From Sphingobacteriaceae bacterium (GTDB lineage: Bacteria; Bacteroidota; Bacteroidia; B-17B0; Aurantibacillaceae), in contig NVQB01000001.1 in NCBI GenBank assembly GCA_002319075.1, positions 5,332,001 through 5,396,000 on the forward strand: a stretch of 64,000 nucleotides of DNA, in the 5' to 3' direction. Each line of letters starts with the position of its first letter. Within the stretch, counting starts at the first letter, position 1. Both the position numbers and the translations under genes were made by a program. This document shows, piece by piece, positions 35,602-42,722 of the stretch. A model generated the notes under the pieces. That model made no database searches, was not told the DNA's origin, and was given only the letters and a program-made list of their open reading frames with translations.

Positions 35602-35738
35602 TTAAAACAGTGTCGTATATAAGAGATACTTCGTTTAAATTATGTGTCGTTGGTTCGAATCCAACTTTCATGAAAATGAAATAGCTCAGCTGGTAGAGCA
35701 ATAAAAAAGACTCTTATAGTTTTTTACCTGTTTTTTAA
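35602..35738 (+). ncRNA. Y-RNA-like unit 5 with circularly permuted tRNA module
   Basis: Outer stem AAAACAG/CTGTTTT, TGTCGTA, perfect inner stem TATAAGAG/CTCTTATA, motif ATACTTCG, return bulge GTTTTTTAC. The payload reads in permuted order: T-arm GTTGG-TTCGAAT-CCAAC (35649-35665), acceptor 3' strand TTTCAT, tetraloop GAAA, acceptor 5' strand ATGAAA, TA, and D-arm GCTC-AGCTGGTA-GAGC (35684-35699). The break in the tRNA falls where the anticodon arm would be. Confidence 0.85.
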
Positions 35739-35788
35739 TGCTATTGATAAGTGACGTAGTGAAGCGATCCTTCGGTAGAGCGCCCCGG

Positions 35789-35804
35789 CCCGATAACCAT
35801 CGGG
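35789..35804 (+). repeat. Palindromic element (copy 3, variant) in Y unit 6 anticodon position
   Basis: CCCGATAACCATCGGG, with two changes in the centre, forms the tip of the anticodon-like hairpin. Confidence 0.75.
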
Positions 35805-35842
35805 ACCGGGAAGGTCGTCGGTTCAAATCCGGCACCGGTTTC

Positions 35843-35857
35843 CCCGATAGCTATCGG
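35843..35857 (+). repeat. Palindromic element (copy 4) capping the permuted acceptor of Y unit 6
   Basis: CCCGATAGCTATCGG sits between the two ACCGGT acceptor strands and would extend that hairpin. Confidence 0.8.
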
Positions 35858-35913
35858 TACCGGTTAGCTCAGTTTTCTTCTTCGCTTTGCGCTTTTTTCC
35901 TTATCATAAATAT

Positions 35914-36071
35914 TGAATGGTGTCATAGAATAGAGATACTTCGACTGTCACTCAGGTGGTCGCAGGTTCTCCCGATAAATATCGGGACTGCCTTAATCGA
36001 CCCAGGTAACAGATTGGCTTTGTAGCTCAGTGGTAAAGCGCCATGTGCTTTATTCGCTTTTAACCCATTCA
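35914..36071 (+). ncRNA. Y-RNA-like unit 7 with partly permuted tRNA module
   Basis: Outer stem TGAATGG/CCATTCA, TGTCATA, inner stem GAATAGAG/CTTTATTC, motif ATACTTCG, return bulge GCTTTTAAC. The payload has a T-arm GCAGGTTC...CTGCC interrupted by TCCCGATAAATATCGGGA, then an acceptor-like stem and a D-arm-like GTAGCTCAGTGGTAAAGC, the same permuted order as units 5 and 6. Confidence 0.76.
35970..35987 (+). repeat. Palindromic element (copy 5, variant) in the T-loop of Y unit 7
   Basis: TCCCGATAAATATCGGGA follows GGTTC, exactly as in the tRNA-Arg at 31901. Confidence 0.8.
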
Positions 36072-36075
36072 TCAT

Positions 36076-36147
36076 CGGCTGTAACTCAGATGGCAGAGTA
36101 CCGTCCTTTTAAGACGGGAGTTCCGGGTTCGAATCCCGGAAGGCCGA
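36076..36147 (+). tRNA. tRNA-Lys(UUU)
   Basis: Anticodon stem CCGTC/GACGG with loop CTTTTAA (TTT), T-arm CCGGG-TTCGAAT-CCCGG. The acceptor is mostly paired (one G-A) and position 8 is A rather than T. It lies 5 bp after Y unit 7 and is the only ordinary tRNA in this array. Confidence 0.8.
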
Positions 36148-36151
36148 CAAG

Positions 36152-36169
36152 GATTTTCACAAGAAAATC
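36152..36169 (+). terminator. Hairpin after tRNA-Lys
   Basis: Perfect GATTTTC-ACAA-GAAAATC stem, not followed by a T-run; it may be a weak terminator or a processing site. Confidence 0.4.
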
Positions 36170-36187
36170 TGAAATAAAATAAAAAAA

Positions 36188-36505
36188 ATGAATAAATACG
36201 AAAGACTGAAGCAGGAACTGCAAAGTTCAGGCACAGGAAAAATGAAATGTTTTGGGAACTCTATGTTGCCCATATTAAAAAGCGGCTCCTTGCTGACTTT
36301 TAAAAAAGAAGAAAATTATAAAATAAAAGACATTGTATTTTGCAAAGTAAAAGGGCGTTTTATCGACGCGCATAAAATTATCAAAACCGATGCCGCTAAA
36401 GGTTTTCTTATTGCCAATAATCATGGCTATGAGAATGGCTGGACACGTGTGATCTTTGGTAAAGCCGTGCTTGCCGAATACAATGGAGAAACGAAAGAAC
36501 TTTAA
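36188..36505 (+). CDS. S24/S26-type peptidase-like protein
   Basis: A 105-residue single domain with GNSMLPILKSGSLLTF (catalytic-Ser type motif) near residues 24-38, DIVFCKVKG, and AHKIIK followed by ANNHGYENGW near residues 62-80. This resembles S24/S26 peptidase domains (LexA-like or signal-peptidase-like). No DNA-binding or membrane segment is present. In this island it may be a self-cleaving switch or a protein partner of the Ro60 or WYL system, but this is inference. It follows tRNA-Lys by 40 bp and precedes WYL operator site 3. Confidence 0.66.
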   Translation: MNKYERLKQELQSSGTGKMKCFGNSMLPILKSGSLLTFKKEENYKIKDIVFCKVKGRFIDAHKIIKTDAAKGFLIANNHGYENGWTRVIFGKAVLAEYNGETKEL

Positions 36506-36526
36506 GATTTAACAAAATTATTTTTA

Positions 36527-36549
36527 TCTGCGCAATTTGACTGCGTAGT
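36527..36549. promoter_or_regulatory. WYL operator, site 3, before the second RtcB operon
   Basis: TCTGCGCA-N7-TGCGTAGT: right half perfect, left half 6 of 8. It is followed after 11 nt by TTTG, the same spacing as site 2. Confidence 0.8.
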
Positions 36550-36568
36550 CAAAGTTTTTCTTTGTAAC

Positions 36569-37093
36569 ATGAAAGAATTAAAAAAATACATGATCTGGTT
36601 TGGCATACTCGTCTTGCTTATTACTTGTGGCGATAGTGCCATGACCATTCTGAGTATTTTAGTTTACATTTTCCTCGGCATCCTGTTGCTTCTTATTGCA
36701 GTGATTCTGTTTGTCATTTGTGTAGAGGCTATAGAGGATGGAAAGTTTTCACGTTTCAAAAAAAAGAATGAAGGACATTATTTTTTAATGTATGGCATCA
36801 ATTGGCGCCTTAAAAAGAACATTGAGCTGGATCTAAAACCCTGTCTGGATATACAGTATAAAGATATTCTGATAAACAGAGATGAGATCGTTATTAAACA
36901 GAACGAAATGGAGAACGGATATTTGTTCAAGGAAACGAATATGGTTAAATTTCCCAGGGTGATGAGAATTGTTGAAGGCAAAATGCAAGTGGTGTCTTTT
37001 TACTCAGAGATCTGCAAGTTAAAAAGCGGAGAAATAAATAAAGATGCATTTAAAAAAGAAGTAGAAATCAAATTACAAAAATTACAGAAATGA
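36569..37093 (+). CDS. Membrane protein of unknown function in the second RtcB operon
   Basis: A 174-residue protein with one long or two close membrane segments at about residues 8-55, then a soluble domain (about 60-174) containing FLMYGINWRLKK and a Lys-rich end. Only 19 bp separate the operator from the start, so the mRNA has a very short leader. The stop overlaps the rtcB start by four bases (ATGA). No homologue is recognised. Confidence 0.62.
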   Translation: MKELKKYMIWFGILVLLITCGDSAMTILSILVYIFLGILLLLIAVILFVICVEAIEDGKFSRFKKKNEGHYFLMYGINWRLKKNIELDLKPCLDIQYKDILINRDEIVIKQNEMENGYLFKETNMVKFPRVMRIVEGKMQVVSFYSEICKLKSGEINKDAFKKEVEIKLQKLQK

Positions 37094-38520
37094 ATAAATT
37101 AAACATAAAAGGTGACGATCTATTAGCATTAGGTTATCCAAAAGGTAAAGCCATTGGAACTGCTATTCGCGTGGTAGAGCAAAACTTTAAGAACCAGGAA
37201 AGAGAAGAGGTTTTATCCATCTTACTAAAAGTGTTTCAATACCCGGAAAGCTTTTTAGATGATGCTATTCTCTCTCCAATTGCTAATGAGTTAGTTATCA
37301 AACCAAAAATGGAAGATGGCATTCCGGTAACACCTTTAAAAGAAAATGCGGATAGTTATGCTATTTATGGCAAGCAGCATATCGAAAAAGGCGCTATCGA
37401 TCAGATGGAAATAGCCATGAAGCTGCCGGTAACAGTTGCGGGGGCATTGATGCCGGATGCGCATCAAGGATATGGTTTACCTATTGGCGGAGTATTAGCT
37501 ACTAACAATGCAGTAATTCCTTATGGCGTGGGTGTTGACATTGGCTGCCGTATGGCCTTATCCATTTATGATTTTCCAGAATCGCATTTTGTTGAGAATG
37601 CCGCTAAGTATAAAAGAGAACTGATTGCGTGGACAAAGTTCGGCGCCGGTGAAGGTTGGCAGGGAAAGTTTCGTGCAGAGCATAACATTTTAGATCGCCC
37701 GGAATTTAATGCCACGCCCTTTATTAAAAGCCTGCACGAAAAAGCGGTACATCAGCTTGGATCTTCAGGTGGCGGTAATCACTTTGTAGAATGGGGTATA
37801 ATTGAATTTGAAAAAGACGATGTAGCTTTAAACATTCCAAAAGGAAATTACGTAGCCTTGTTAACGCATTCTGGTTCCCGCGGTTTTGGCGCTACCATTG
37901 CCGGGCACTATACCAGGCTGGCCAAAGATCTTTGCAAGCTTCCTGATGAAGCAAAGAACCTGGCGTATTTAAGTCTTGACTCCGCTGAAGGACAAGAGTA
38001 CTGGCTGGCTATGAACCTTGCCGGAGATTACGCATCGGCCTGTCATGAAGTGATCCATAACCGTTTAACAGCAGCAATGGGTGGCACCCTACTCGCCCGC
38101 GTAGAAAACCATCACAACTTTGCCTGGAAAGAAAAATACAATGGGCAGGATGTGATCGTACACCGCAAGGGTGCAACGCCAGCCTCAAAAAATGTACTGG
38201 GAATTATTCCCGGCTCTATGACTGCTCCTGGTTTTTTAGTCCGCGGAAAAGGAGAAGAACATGCTATTAACTCAGCTTCTCATGGTGCCGGCCGCCAGAT
38301 GAGCCGTACACAAGCTATCAAAACAGTGAGTAAAGCATCTATGCAAGAGATCCTGAAAGACCACGGCGTTACCTTAATTGGCGCCGGGTTGGATGAAGCG
38401 CCCTTTGCTTACAAGGATATCAATATGGTAATGGCTGCACAGTCGGAATTAGTAGAAGTATTGGCTAAATTCACACCGAAGATGGTGAGAATGGCAGATG
38501 ATGGCAGCAGAGAGGATTAG
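37090..38520 (+). CDS. rtcB: RtcB-family RNA ligase (second copy)
   Basis: A 476-residue RtcB with all hallmark blocks: GVDIGCRMAL, GGGNHFVEWG, HSGSRGFG, ENHHNFAW, HRKGATPA, SHGAGRQMSR. It is diverged from the copy at 28729 (GSSGGGNH versus GTSGSGNH, and different amino and carboxy ends). Its operon with nucleotidyltransferases and its WYL operator link it to the Ro60-Y RNA branch, so it probably repairs tRNA or other RNA rather than rRNA. No archease gene is visible in the window. Confidence 0.92.
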   Translation: MNKLNIKGDDLLALGYPKGKAIGTAIRVVEQNFKNQEREEVLSILLKVFQYPESFLDDAILSPIANELVIKPKMEDGIPVTPLKENADSYAIYGKQHIEKGAIDQMEIAMKLPVTVAGALMPDAHQGYGLPIGGVLATNNAVIPYGVGVDIGCRMALSIYDFPESHFVENAAKYKRELIAWTKFGAGEGWQGKFRAEHNILDRPEFNATPFIKSLHEKAVHQLGSSGGGNHFVEWGIIEFEKDDVALNIPKGNYVALLTHSGSRGFGATIAGHYTRLAKDLCKLPDEAKNLAYLSLDSAEGQEYWLAMNLAGDYASACHEVIHNRLTAAMGGTLLARVENHHNFAWKEKYNGQDVIVHRKGATPASKNVLGIIPGSMTAPGFLVRGKGEEHAINSASHGAGRQMSRTQAIKTVSKASMQEILKDHGVTLIGAGLDEAPFAYKDINMVMAAQSELVEVLAKFTPKMVRMADDGSRED

Positions 38521-38552
38521 AAAAATGTTGAATTATAAAATGTGTAAGACAA

Positions 38553-39323
38553 ATGGAACAACACATAAAAAATAAATTAAAAGAAATAGAACAAACACAC
38601 TCTATAAAAATACTCTATGCCTGCGAAACGGGTTCGCGGGCCTGGGGCTTTGCATCACCGGATAGCGATTATGATGTGCGCATGATCTATATGCATGAGC
38701 CTGATTGGTATTTGACGTTATCGGATAAAAAAGATTCGATAGAGTTAATGCTCGACAATGGAGAGCTGGACATAACCGGCTGGGATTTTAAGAAGTGCTT
38801 GAAACTATTATGGAAATCTAACGGCGCTTTGCTGGAGCGAATACAATCACCAATAGTGTATTGTAACACTTTAGATTTAGTCGAACGCTTCCACTATTAC
38901 GCAGACCGCTGTTTTATACCGATAGCAACCATGCACCATTATTCAGGAATGGCGAAAAATAGCTTTTCTGAAATAGAAGGAAAAGAAGAAATAAAACTTA
39001 AAAAATTATTTTATGCTTTAAGAGCTACTTTAGCTTGCAAATGGATCTTAGATAAGGACTCAATACCACCAATAGTTTTTAAAACCATGGTGGACGAATT
39101 AGACTTTGATCCCAAATTAAAGACAAGAATAGACGAACTGGTTCAGTTAAAATCAGGAAAAAACGAAAGCTATATGCACCCAGCCGAGAAAAAACTCAAC
39201 ACATTTATACATGCACAACTAACACTAGCCGATGAAAAAGCACCGGCATTAGCAGGTCGCAAAGACAAGAACGTAAACCTCGATGAGTTTTTCAGGCACG
39301 GATTAAAAACATACTGGGTATGA
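38553..39323 (+). CDS. Minimal nucleotidyltransferase (COG3541-like), copy 1
   Basis: A 256-residue protein with the polymerase-beta-type core ETGSRAWGFASPDSDYDVRMIY near residues 24-45 (GS motif and D-x-D metal site), then a helical carboxy-terminal part. Family members are predicted to transfer nucleotides to RNA or proteins; no substrate is firmly known. It overlaps the second nucleotidyltransferase by four bases (ATGA). Placement after RtcB suggests repair of RNA 3' ends or modification of a repair factor. Confidence 0.78.
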   Translation: MEQHIKNKLKEIEQTHSIKILYACETGSRAWGFASPDSDYDVRMIYMHEPDWYLTLSDKKDSIELMLDNGELDITGWDFKKCLKLLWKSNGALLERIQSPIVYCNTLDLVERFHYYADRCFIPIATMHHYSGMAKNSFSEIEGKEEIKLKKLFYALRATLACKWILDKDSIPPIVFKTMVDELDFDPKLKTRIDELVQLKSGKNESYMHPAEKKLNTFIHAQLTLADEKAPALAGRKDKNVNLDEFFRHGLKTYWV

Positions 39324-40387
39324 CAATAAAGGATTTAAAAGATCAGCAGTTGATCCTGCTCGAATGCATCAGTGGCAGCCGCGCTTATGGCCTGCATACG
39401 CCTCAGTCTGACACAGATCTGAAGGGTGTGTTTCTCTTGCCAAAAAATATATTTTATGGTCTTGAGCAAACCGAACAGGTTAACAATGACTCGAACGATG
39501 AAGTATATTATGAATTAAAGCGCTTCATCGATTTGTTGACAAAAAATAATCCTAATATCCTGGAGTTACTAGCTACGCCACAAGATTGTGTTATCGAAAG
39601 ACATCCATTGATGGATCATGTAAAACCGGAACTTTTTCTCTCACGTCTGTGCAAACAAACCTTTGCCGGCTATGCGCAATCTCAGGTAAAAAAAGCAAAA
39701 GGGCTCAATAAAAAAATTGTGAATCCGGTAGATGAGGAGCGCAAGTCCATCCTGGATTTTTGTTATGTAGTAAGTGGGCAGGGATCGGTTTCTTTAAAAG
39801 CATGGTTGCTTAAAAAAGGCCACAGCCATCAAGATTGCGGTCTTGTAAACATCCCTCATATGCGCGATACCTTTTCGGTATTTCATAACAGTCAGTTGCA
39901 GCAAGGTTACCTGAAAGGAATTTCGTCGGGCATAGAAGCTAATGACATCTCCCTAAGCTCGGTGCCTGCAGGCCTTGATCCCCTGGCTGTGATGAGCTTT
40001 AACAAAGATGGTTATTCGAAATATTGCAAAGATTATAAGGCCTATTGGGAATGGGTAGAGAAACGGAATGACGCCAGGTATGAGAATACCATCGAGCATG
40101 GAAAAAACTACGATGCCAAAAACATGATGCATACTTTCAGGCTTCTGAATATGGCCCAAGAAATTGCAAGAGAAGGCAGGATCAACGTGCGCCGTAATGA
40201 TCGTGAGTTTTTGCTCAGCATACGTTCTGGCCGTTTTGAATACGATGACCTGGTAAAAATGGCGGATGAAAAAGTAGCTGAAATTGAAAATTTGTTTGAT
40301 AAGAGCGATCTGCCGGAGATGCCAGATTTGAAAAGGGCTAATGAGTTGCTAATTCATCTCAGGGAGAAATTTTACGAAGAGACATGA
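39320..40387 (+). CDS. Minimal nucleotidyltransferase (COG3541-like), copy 2
   Basis: A 355-residue protein whose start carries CISGSRAYGLHTPQSDTDLKG (GS motif, D-x-D) near residues 14-34. It has a longer helical carboxy terminus than copy 1 (GKNYDAKNMMHTFRLLNMAQEI). The two differ enough to act as distinct subunits or to use different substrates. It is the last gene of the operon. Confidence 0.78.
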   Translation: MTIKDLKDQQLILLECISGSRAYGLHTPQSDTDLKGVFLLPKNIFYGLEQTEQVNNDSNDEVYYELKRFIDLLTKNNPNILELLATPQDCVIERHPLMDHVKPELFLSRLCKQTFAGYAQSQVKKAKGLNKKIVNPVDEERKSILDFCYVVSGQGSVSLKAWLLKKGHSHQDCGLVNIPHMRDTFSVFHNSQLQQGYLKGISSGIEANDISLSSVPAGLDPLAVMSFNKDGYSKYCKDYKAYWEWVEKRNDARYENTIEHGKNYDAKNMMHTFRLLNMAQEIAREGRINVRRNDREFLLSIRSGRFEYDDLVKMADEKVAEIENLFDKSDLPEMPDLKRANELLIHLREKFYEET

Positions 40388-40430
40388 AGATACTTCTTCC
40401 AGAGCCTGGAAACTATGAAAAATAAAAAAG

Positions 40431-40453
40431 CCGCTGATTTTCAGCGGTTTTAA
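40431..40453 (+). terminator. Terminator of the second RtcB operon
   Basis: CCGCTGA-TTT-TCAGCGG followed by TTTT, 44 bp after the last nucleotidyltransferase gene. Confidence 0.85.
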
Positions 40454-40521
40454 TGTTTGTAAACAACTTATTTCAGGACGAGAGATATTGACGAAAAAAG
40501 GCAGAATACAATACTGACGTG

Positions 40522-40653
40522 CAGGATAAATTACTAGCCAAAGCTTCCAAAATGCCTTCAAAGACATTGCGGCAAGCTGTTACAAAATATGGAAATGCTA
40601 AAACAAAAAAACTCTTTAAACCGCTTATAAGCCAAACCTTAGAGTATGCCTAA
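40522..40653 (+). pseudogene. Gene remnant without a proper start
   Basis: An open stretch of about 43 codons ending PLISQTLEYA, without start codon context except an internal Met. It looks like the 3' end of an old gene. The rest of 40455-40727 shows nothing recognisable. Confidence 0.35.
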
Positions 40654-40730
40654 TTATTGCCCGATCATAAAGTGTCTGGGCTGAGACGCATAAAAAAATC
40701 TTGGTTTTTATTATTACTTTTACGATCGTG

Positions 40731-40738
40731 TCTAATTT
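40731..40738 (+). repeat. Target-site duplication, left copy
   Basis: TCTAATTT directly flanks the left inverted repeat; the same 8 bp follow the right end. Confidence 0.9.
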
Positions 40739-40803
40739 GGATCAGGCGCAAAAGTTGTGGGGAAGAAAAAATAATCTGAATTTTACGGGGACTAAAACTA
40801 ACT

Positions 40804-41160
40804 ATGGACCCATCCTACAATGACTTTTTAAAAATAGTATTACCTGAGGGGATTTGCGATTATTTTGAACTCACAGGTTATAAAAAAGACTCAGAAAGCG
40901 AGCGCATTGATTTGTATTTACAAGAGATAAGCACTATTCCTGCTGAGTACGCGACTGTCCGATTAACTTCAAAAGGTTTTTTTGATCAGGTAACTATACA
41001 AGATTTTCCGATTCGGGGGCACAATGTTTTTCTGCATGTCAAGCGTCGTCGCTGGCTTAATGAGGAGACCGGAAGTGTAGTTTTTCGTAATTGGGATATC
41101 ATTACAAAAGGGACGCGAATCACAAACGATTTTGCGGCTTTTTTAAAAGAAATTAGTTGA
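40804..41160 (+). CDS. ISAon1-type transposase, amino-terminal region protein
   Basis: A 118-residue protein (PSYNDFLKIVLPEGICDYFELTGY ... FPIRGHNVFLHVKRRRW) of the kind found as the first ORF of Bacteroidota ISAon1 elements. Its end lies in an A/T-rich stretch (TTTTTTAAAAG), and the transposase frame (+1) is open there, so frameshifting or restart may join the two. Confidence 0.85.
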   Translation: MDPSYNDFLKIVLPEGICDYFELTGYKKDSESERIDLYLQEISTIPAEYATVRLTSKGFFDQVTIQDFPIRGHNVFLHVKRRRWLNEETGSVVFRNWDIITKGTRITNDFAAFLKEIS

Positions 41161-42139
41161 TACGCATGCGCATAGCATTAAAACTATAGGCTCATTTTAC
41201 GGCATTAATGGCAAAAAGCTTCAGCGTTACTATCGTAAGAAATTAAGTGATTATAACGATTGGAAATACAAGAATAAAGCCGAACAAGGAATTATATTTC
41301 CTGAAAACATTGGTCCTTATTTATCCATTGATGAGACCTGTTTATCACACTCAGAGCTTTACACAATCCTCTCCAACAAAGCGGCAAAAGGGAAGAAGGG
41401 TACCATAGTTGCGATTTTAAAGGGGACTCACTCGGAGAGCATAATCTCATTGCTACAAAGTATCCCCTTACATCTTAGAAAGAGAGTTCGTGAAGTCACA
41501 CTGGATCTTGCGGGTAGCATGGGGTTAATCGTAAAAAAATGTTTTCCTCATGCAAGTATGGTTATTGATCGCTTCCATGTTCAACAGTTAGCTACCGAAG
41601 CACTCCAGGAAATAAGAATAAGACATCGTTGGGAAGCTATAGAGGCTGAAAATAATGGCATTGACGAATCCCGGAAAAACAAAAGAGCTTATGTCCCTGA
41701 AATTTTAAGTAATGGTGAGACTCTCAAACAACTACTCGCAAGAAGCCGCTATTTACTCTACAAAGCCGAACACAACTGGACTTTAGAACAATCCCAAAGA
41801 GCTAACATACTTTTTGATCGTTATCCTGATATTAAAAAAGCGTATGGTCTGGCTCAAAAATTATCCTGGATCTACAGCAATACAAAAGAGAAAATATATG
41901 CGTTTACAAGATTAGCCAAATGGCATGAAGAGGTTGCCCAATCTGGGTTCAAGACCTTCAATACCCTATCCAGAACCATTGAAAACAATTACAAAAGAAT
42001 ACTAAACTACTTTAATAACAGAAGTACTAATGCCTCAGCCGAATCATTTAATGCGAAAATCAAAGCTTTTAGAGCGCAATACCGAGGAGTTACAGATGTA
42101 AATTTCTTCCTATTTAGACTCTCTAAACTATTTGCCTAA
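41159..42139 (+). CDS. ISAon1-type DDE transposase
   Basis: The frame is open from about 41159 and contains THAHSIKTIGSFYGINGKKLQRYY, then the catalytic part (LSIDETCLSH, VTLDLAGSMGLI, VIDRFHVQQLATEAL, ASAESFNAKIKAFRA). An internal ATG at 41450 would lose the first catalytic Asp, so translation must begin near 41160 or by frameshift from the preceding ORF. ISL3-type DDE motifs are recognisable and no disabling stop is seen. Confidence 0.82.
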   Translation, partial: DTHAHSIKTIGSFYGINGKKLQRYYRKKLSDYNDWKYKNKAEQGIIFPENIGPYLSIDETCLSHSELYTILSNKAAKGKKGTIVAILKGTHSESIISLLQSIPLHLRKRVREVTLDLAGSMGLIVKKCFPHASMVIDRFHVQQLATEALQEIRIRHRWEAIEAENNGIDESRKNKRAYVPEILSNGETLKQLLARSRYLLYKAEHNWTLEQSQRANILFDRYPDIKKAYGLAQKLSWIYSNTKEKIYAFTRLAKWHEEVAQSGFKTFNTLSRTIENNYKRILNYFNNRSTNASAESFNAKIKAFRAQYRGVTDVNFFLFRLSKLFA

Positions 42140-42169
42140 ATTTTACTCCACAGATTTTGCGCCTGATCC

Positions 42170-42177
42170 TCTAATTT
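42170..42177 (+). repeat. Target-site duplication, right copy
   Basis: TCTAATTT, identical to the left copy. Confidence 0.9.
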
Positions 42178-42722
42178 ATATATAATCGCAGGATGTAATG
42201 GTGCCGGAAAAACTACAGCATCTTATGCAATGTTGCCCGAAATTTTAAACTGCAAGGAATTTGTAAATGCAGATGAAATAGCCAAAGGACTTTCACCTTT
42301 TCAACCTGATAAAGTAGCTTTTGAGTCTGGAAGAATTATGCTTCATCGCATTAGAGAATTGCTGGCCAATGGGAACGATTTTGCTTTTGAAACAACTCTT
42401 TCTACAAGGTCTTATGTCTCCCTTATCAAAGAAGCAAAACAACTAGGGTATAAAGTAACATTGGTATTCTTCTGGCTAGATTCTTTCGAAACAGCTAAAG
42501 AAAGGGTCAAACATAGGGTGTTATTAGGTGGACACGATATTCCTGAAGATATAATTGAGAGGCGATACAAGAGAGGTATTCAAAATTTAACAAAATTATA
42601 CATTTCGCAAGTAGACTATTGGATGGTTTTTGATAATACTAAGGAATCTAGACTGGTTGCCGAAGGCACAAATAGTCTAGGTTTTAACATAATAAATTCC
42701 GATATTTGGTCTAGAATTTCTA

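Larger units (their letters stand above)
35745..35906 (+). ncRNA. Y-RNA-like unit 6 with full permuted tRNA opened in the D-loop
   Basis: Outer stem TGATAAG/CTTATCA, TGACGTA, inner stem GTGAAGCG/CGCTTTGC, motif ATCCTTCG, return bulge GCTTTTTTC. Payload order: second half of the D-arm (CGGTAGAGC), an anticodon-like hairpin containing CCCGATAACCATCGGG, T-arm GTCGG-TTCAAAT-CCGGC, acceptor ACCGGT, a palindromic loop, acceptor ACCGGT, TA, first half of the D-arm (GCTCAG). D-stem GCTC (35867) pairs with GAGC (35778), so the Y stem sits in the D-loop of a permuted tRNA. Confidence 0.84.
40739..42169 (+). mobile_element. ISL3-family (ISAon1-type) insertion sequence
   Basis: A 1431-bp element. The left end GGATCAGGCGCAAAAGTTGT matches the reverse complement of the right end (GGATCAGGCGCAAAATCTGT) with few changes. 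It is flanked by an 8-bp duplication, as expected for ISL3. It carries an amino-terminal-region ORF and a DDE transposase ORF. Confidence 0.93.

Noticed and set aside
35738-36025. Open frame across Y units 6 and 7
   Set aside because: It lies fully inside structured RNA units, has no promoter or plausible protein composition, and its frame breaks the RNA symmetry.
35151-36071. CRISPR array
   Set aside because: Units differ in length (70-162 nt), both stems differ between copies and covary, and there are no cas genes.
39320-40387. CCA-adding enzyme
   Set aside because: The nucleotidyltransferase core is similar, but the tRNA-binding head and neck motifs of CCA-adding enzymes are not present.
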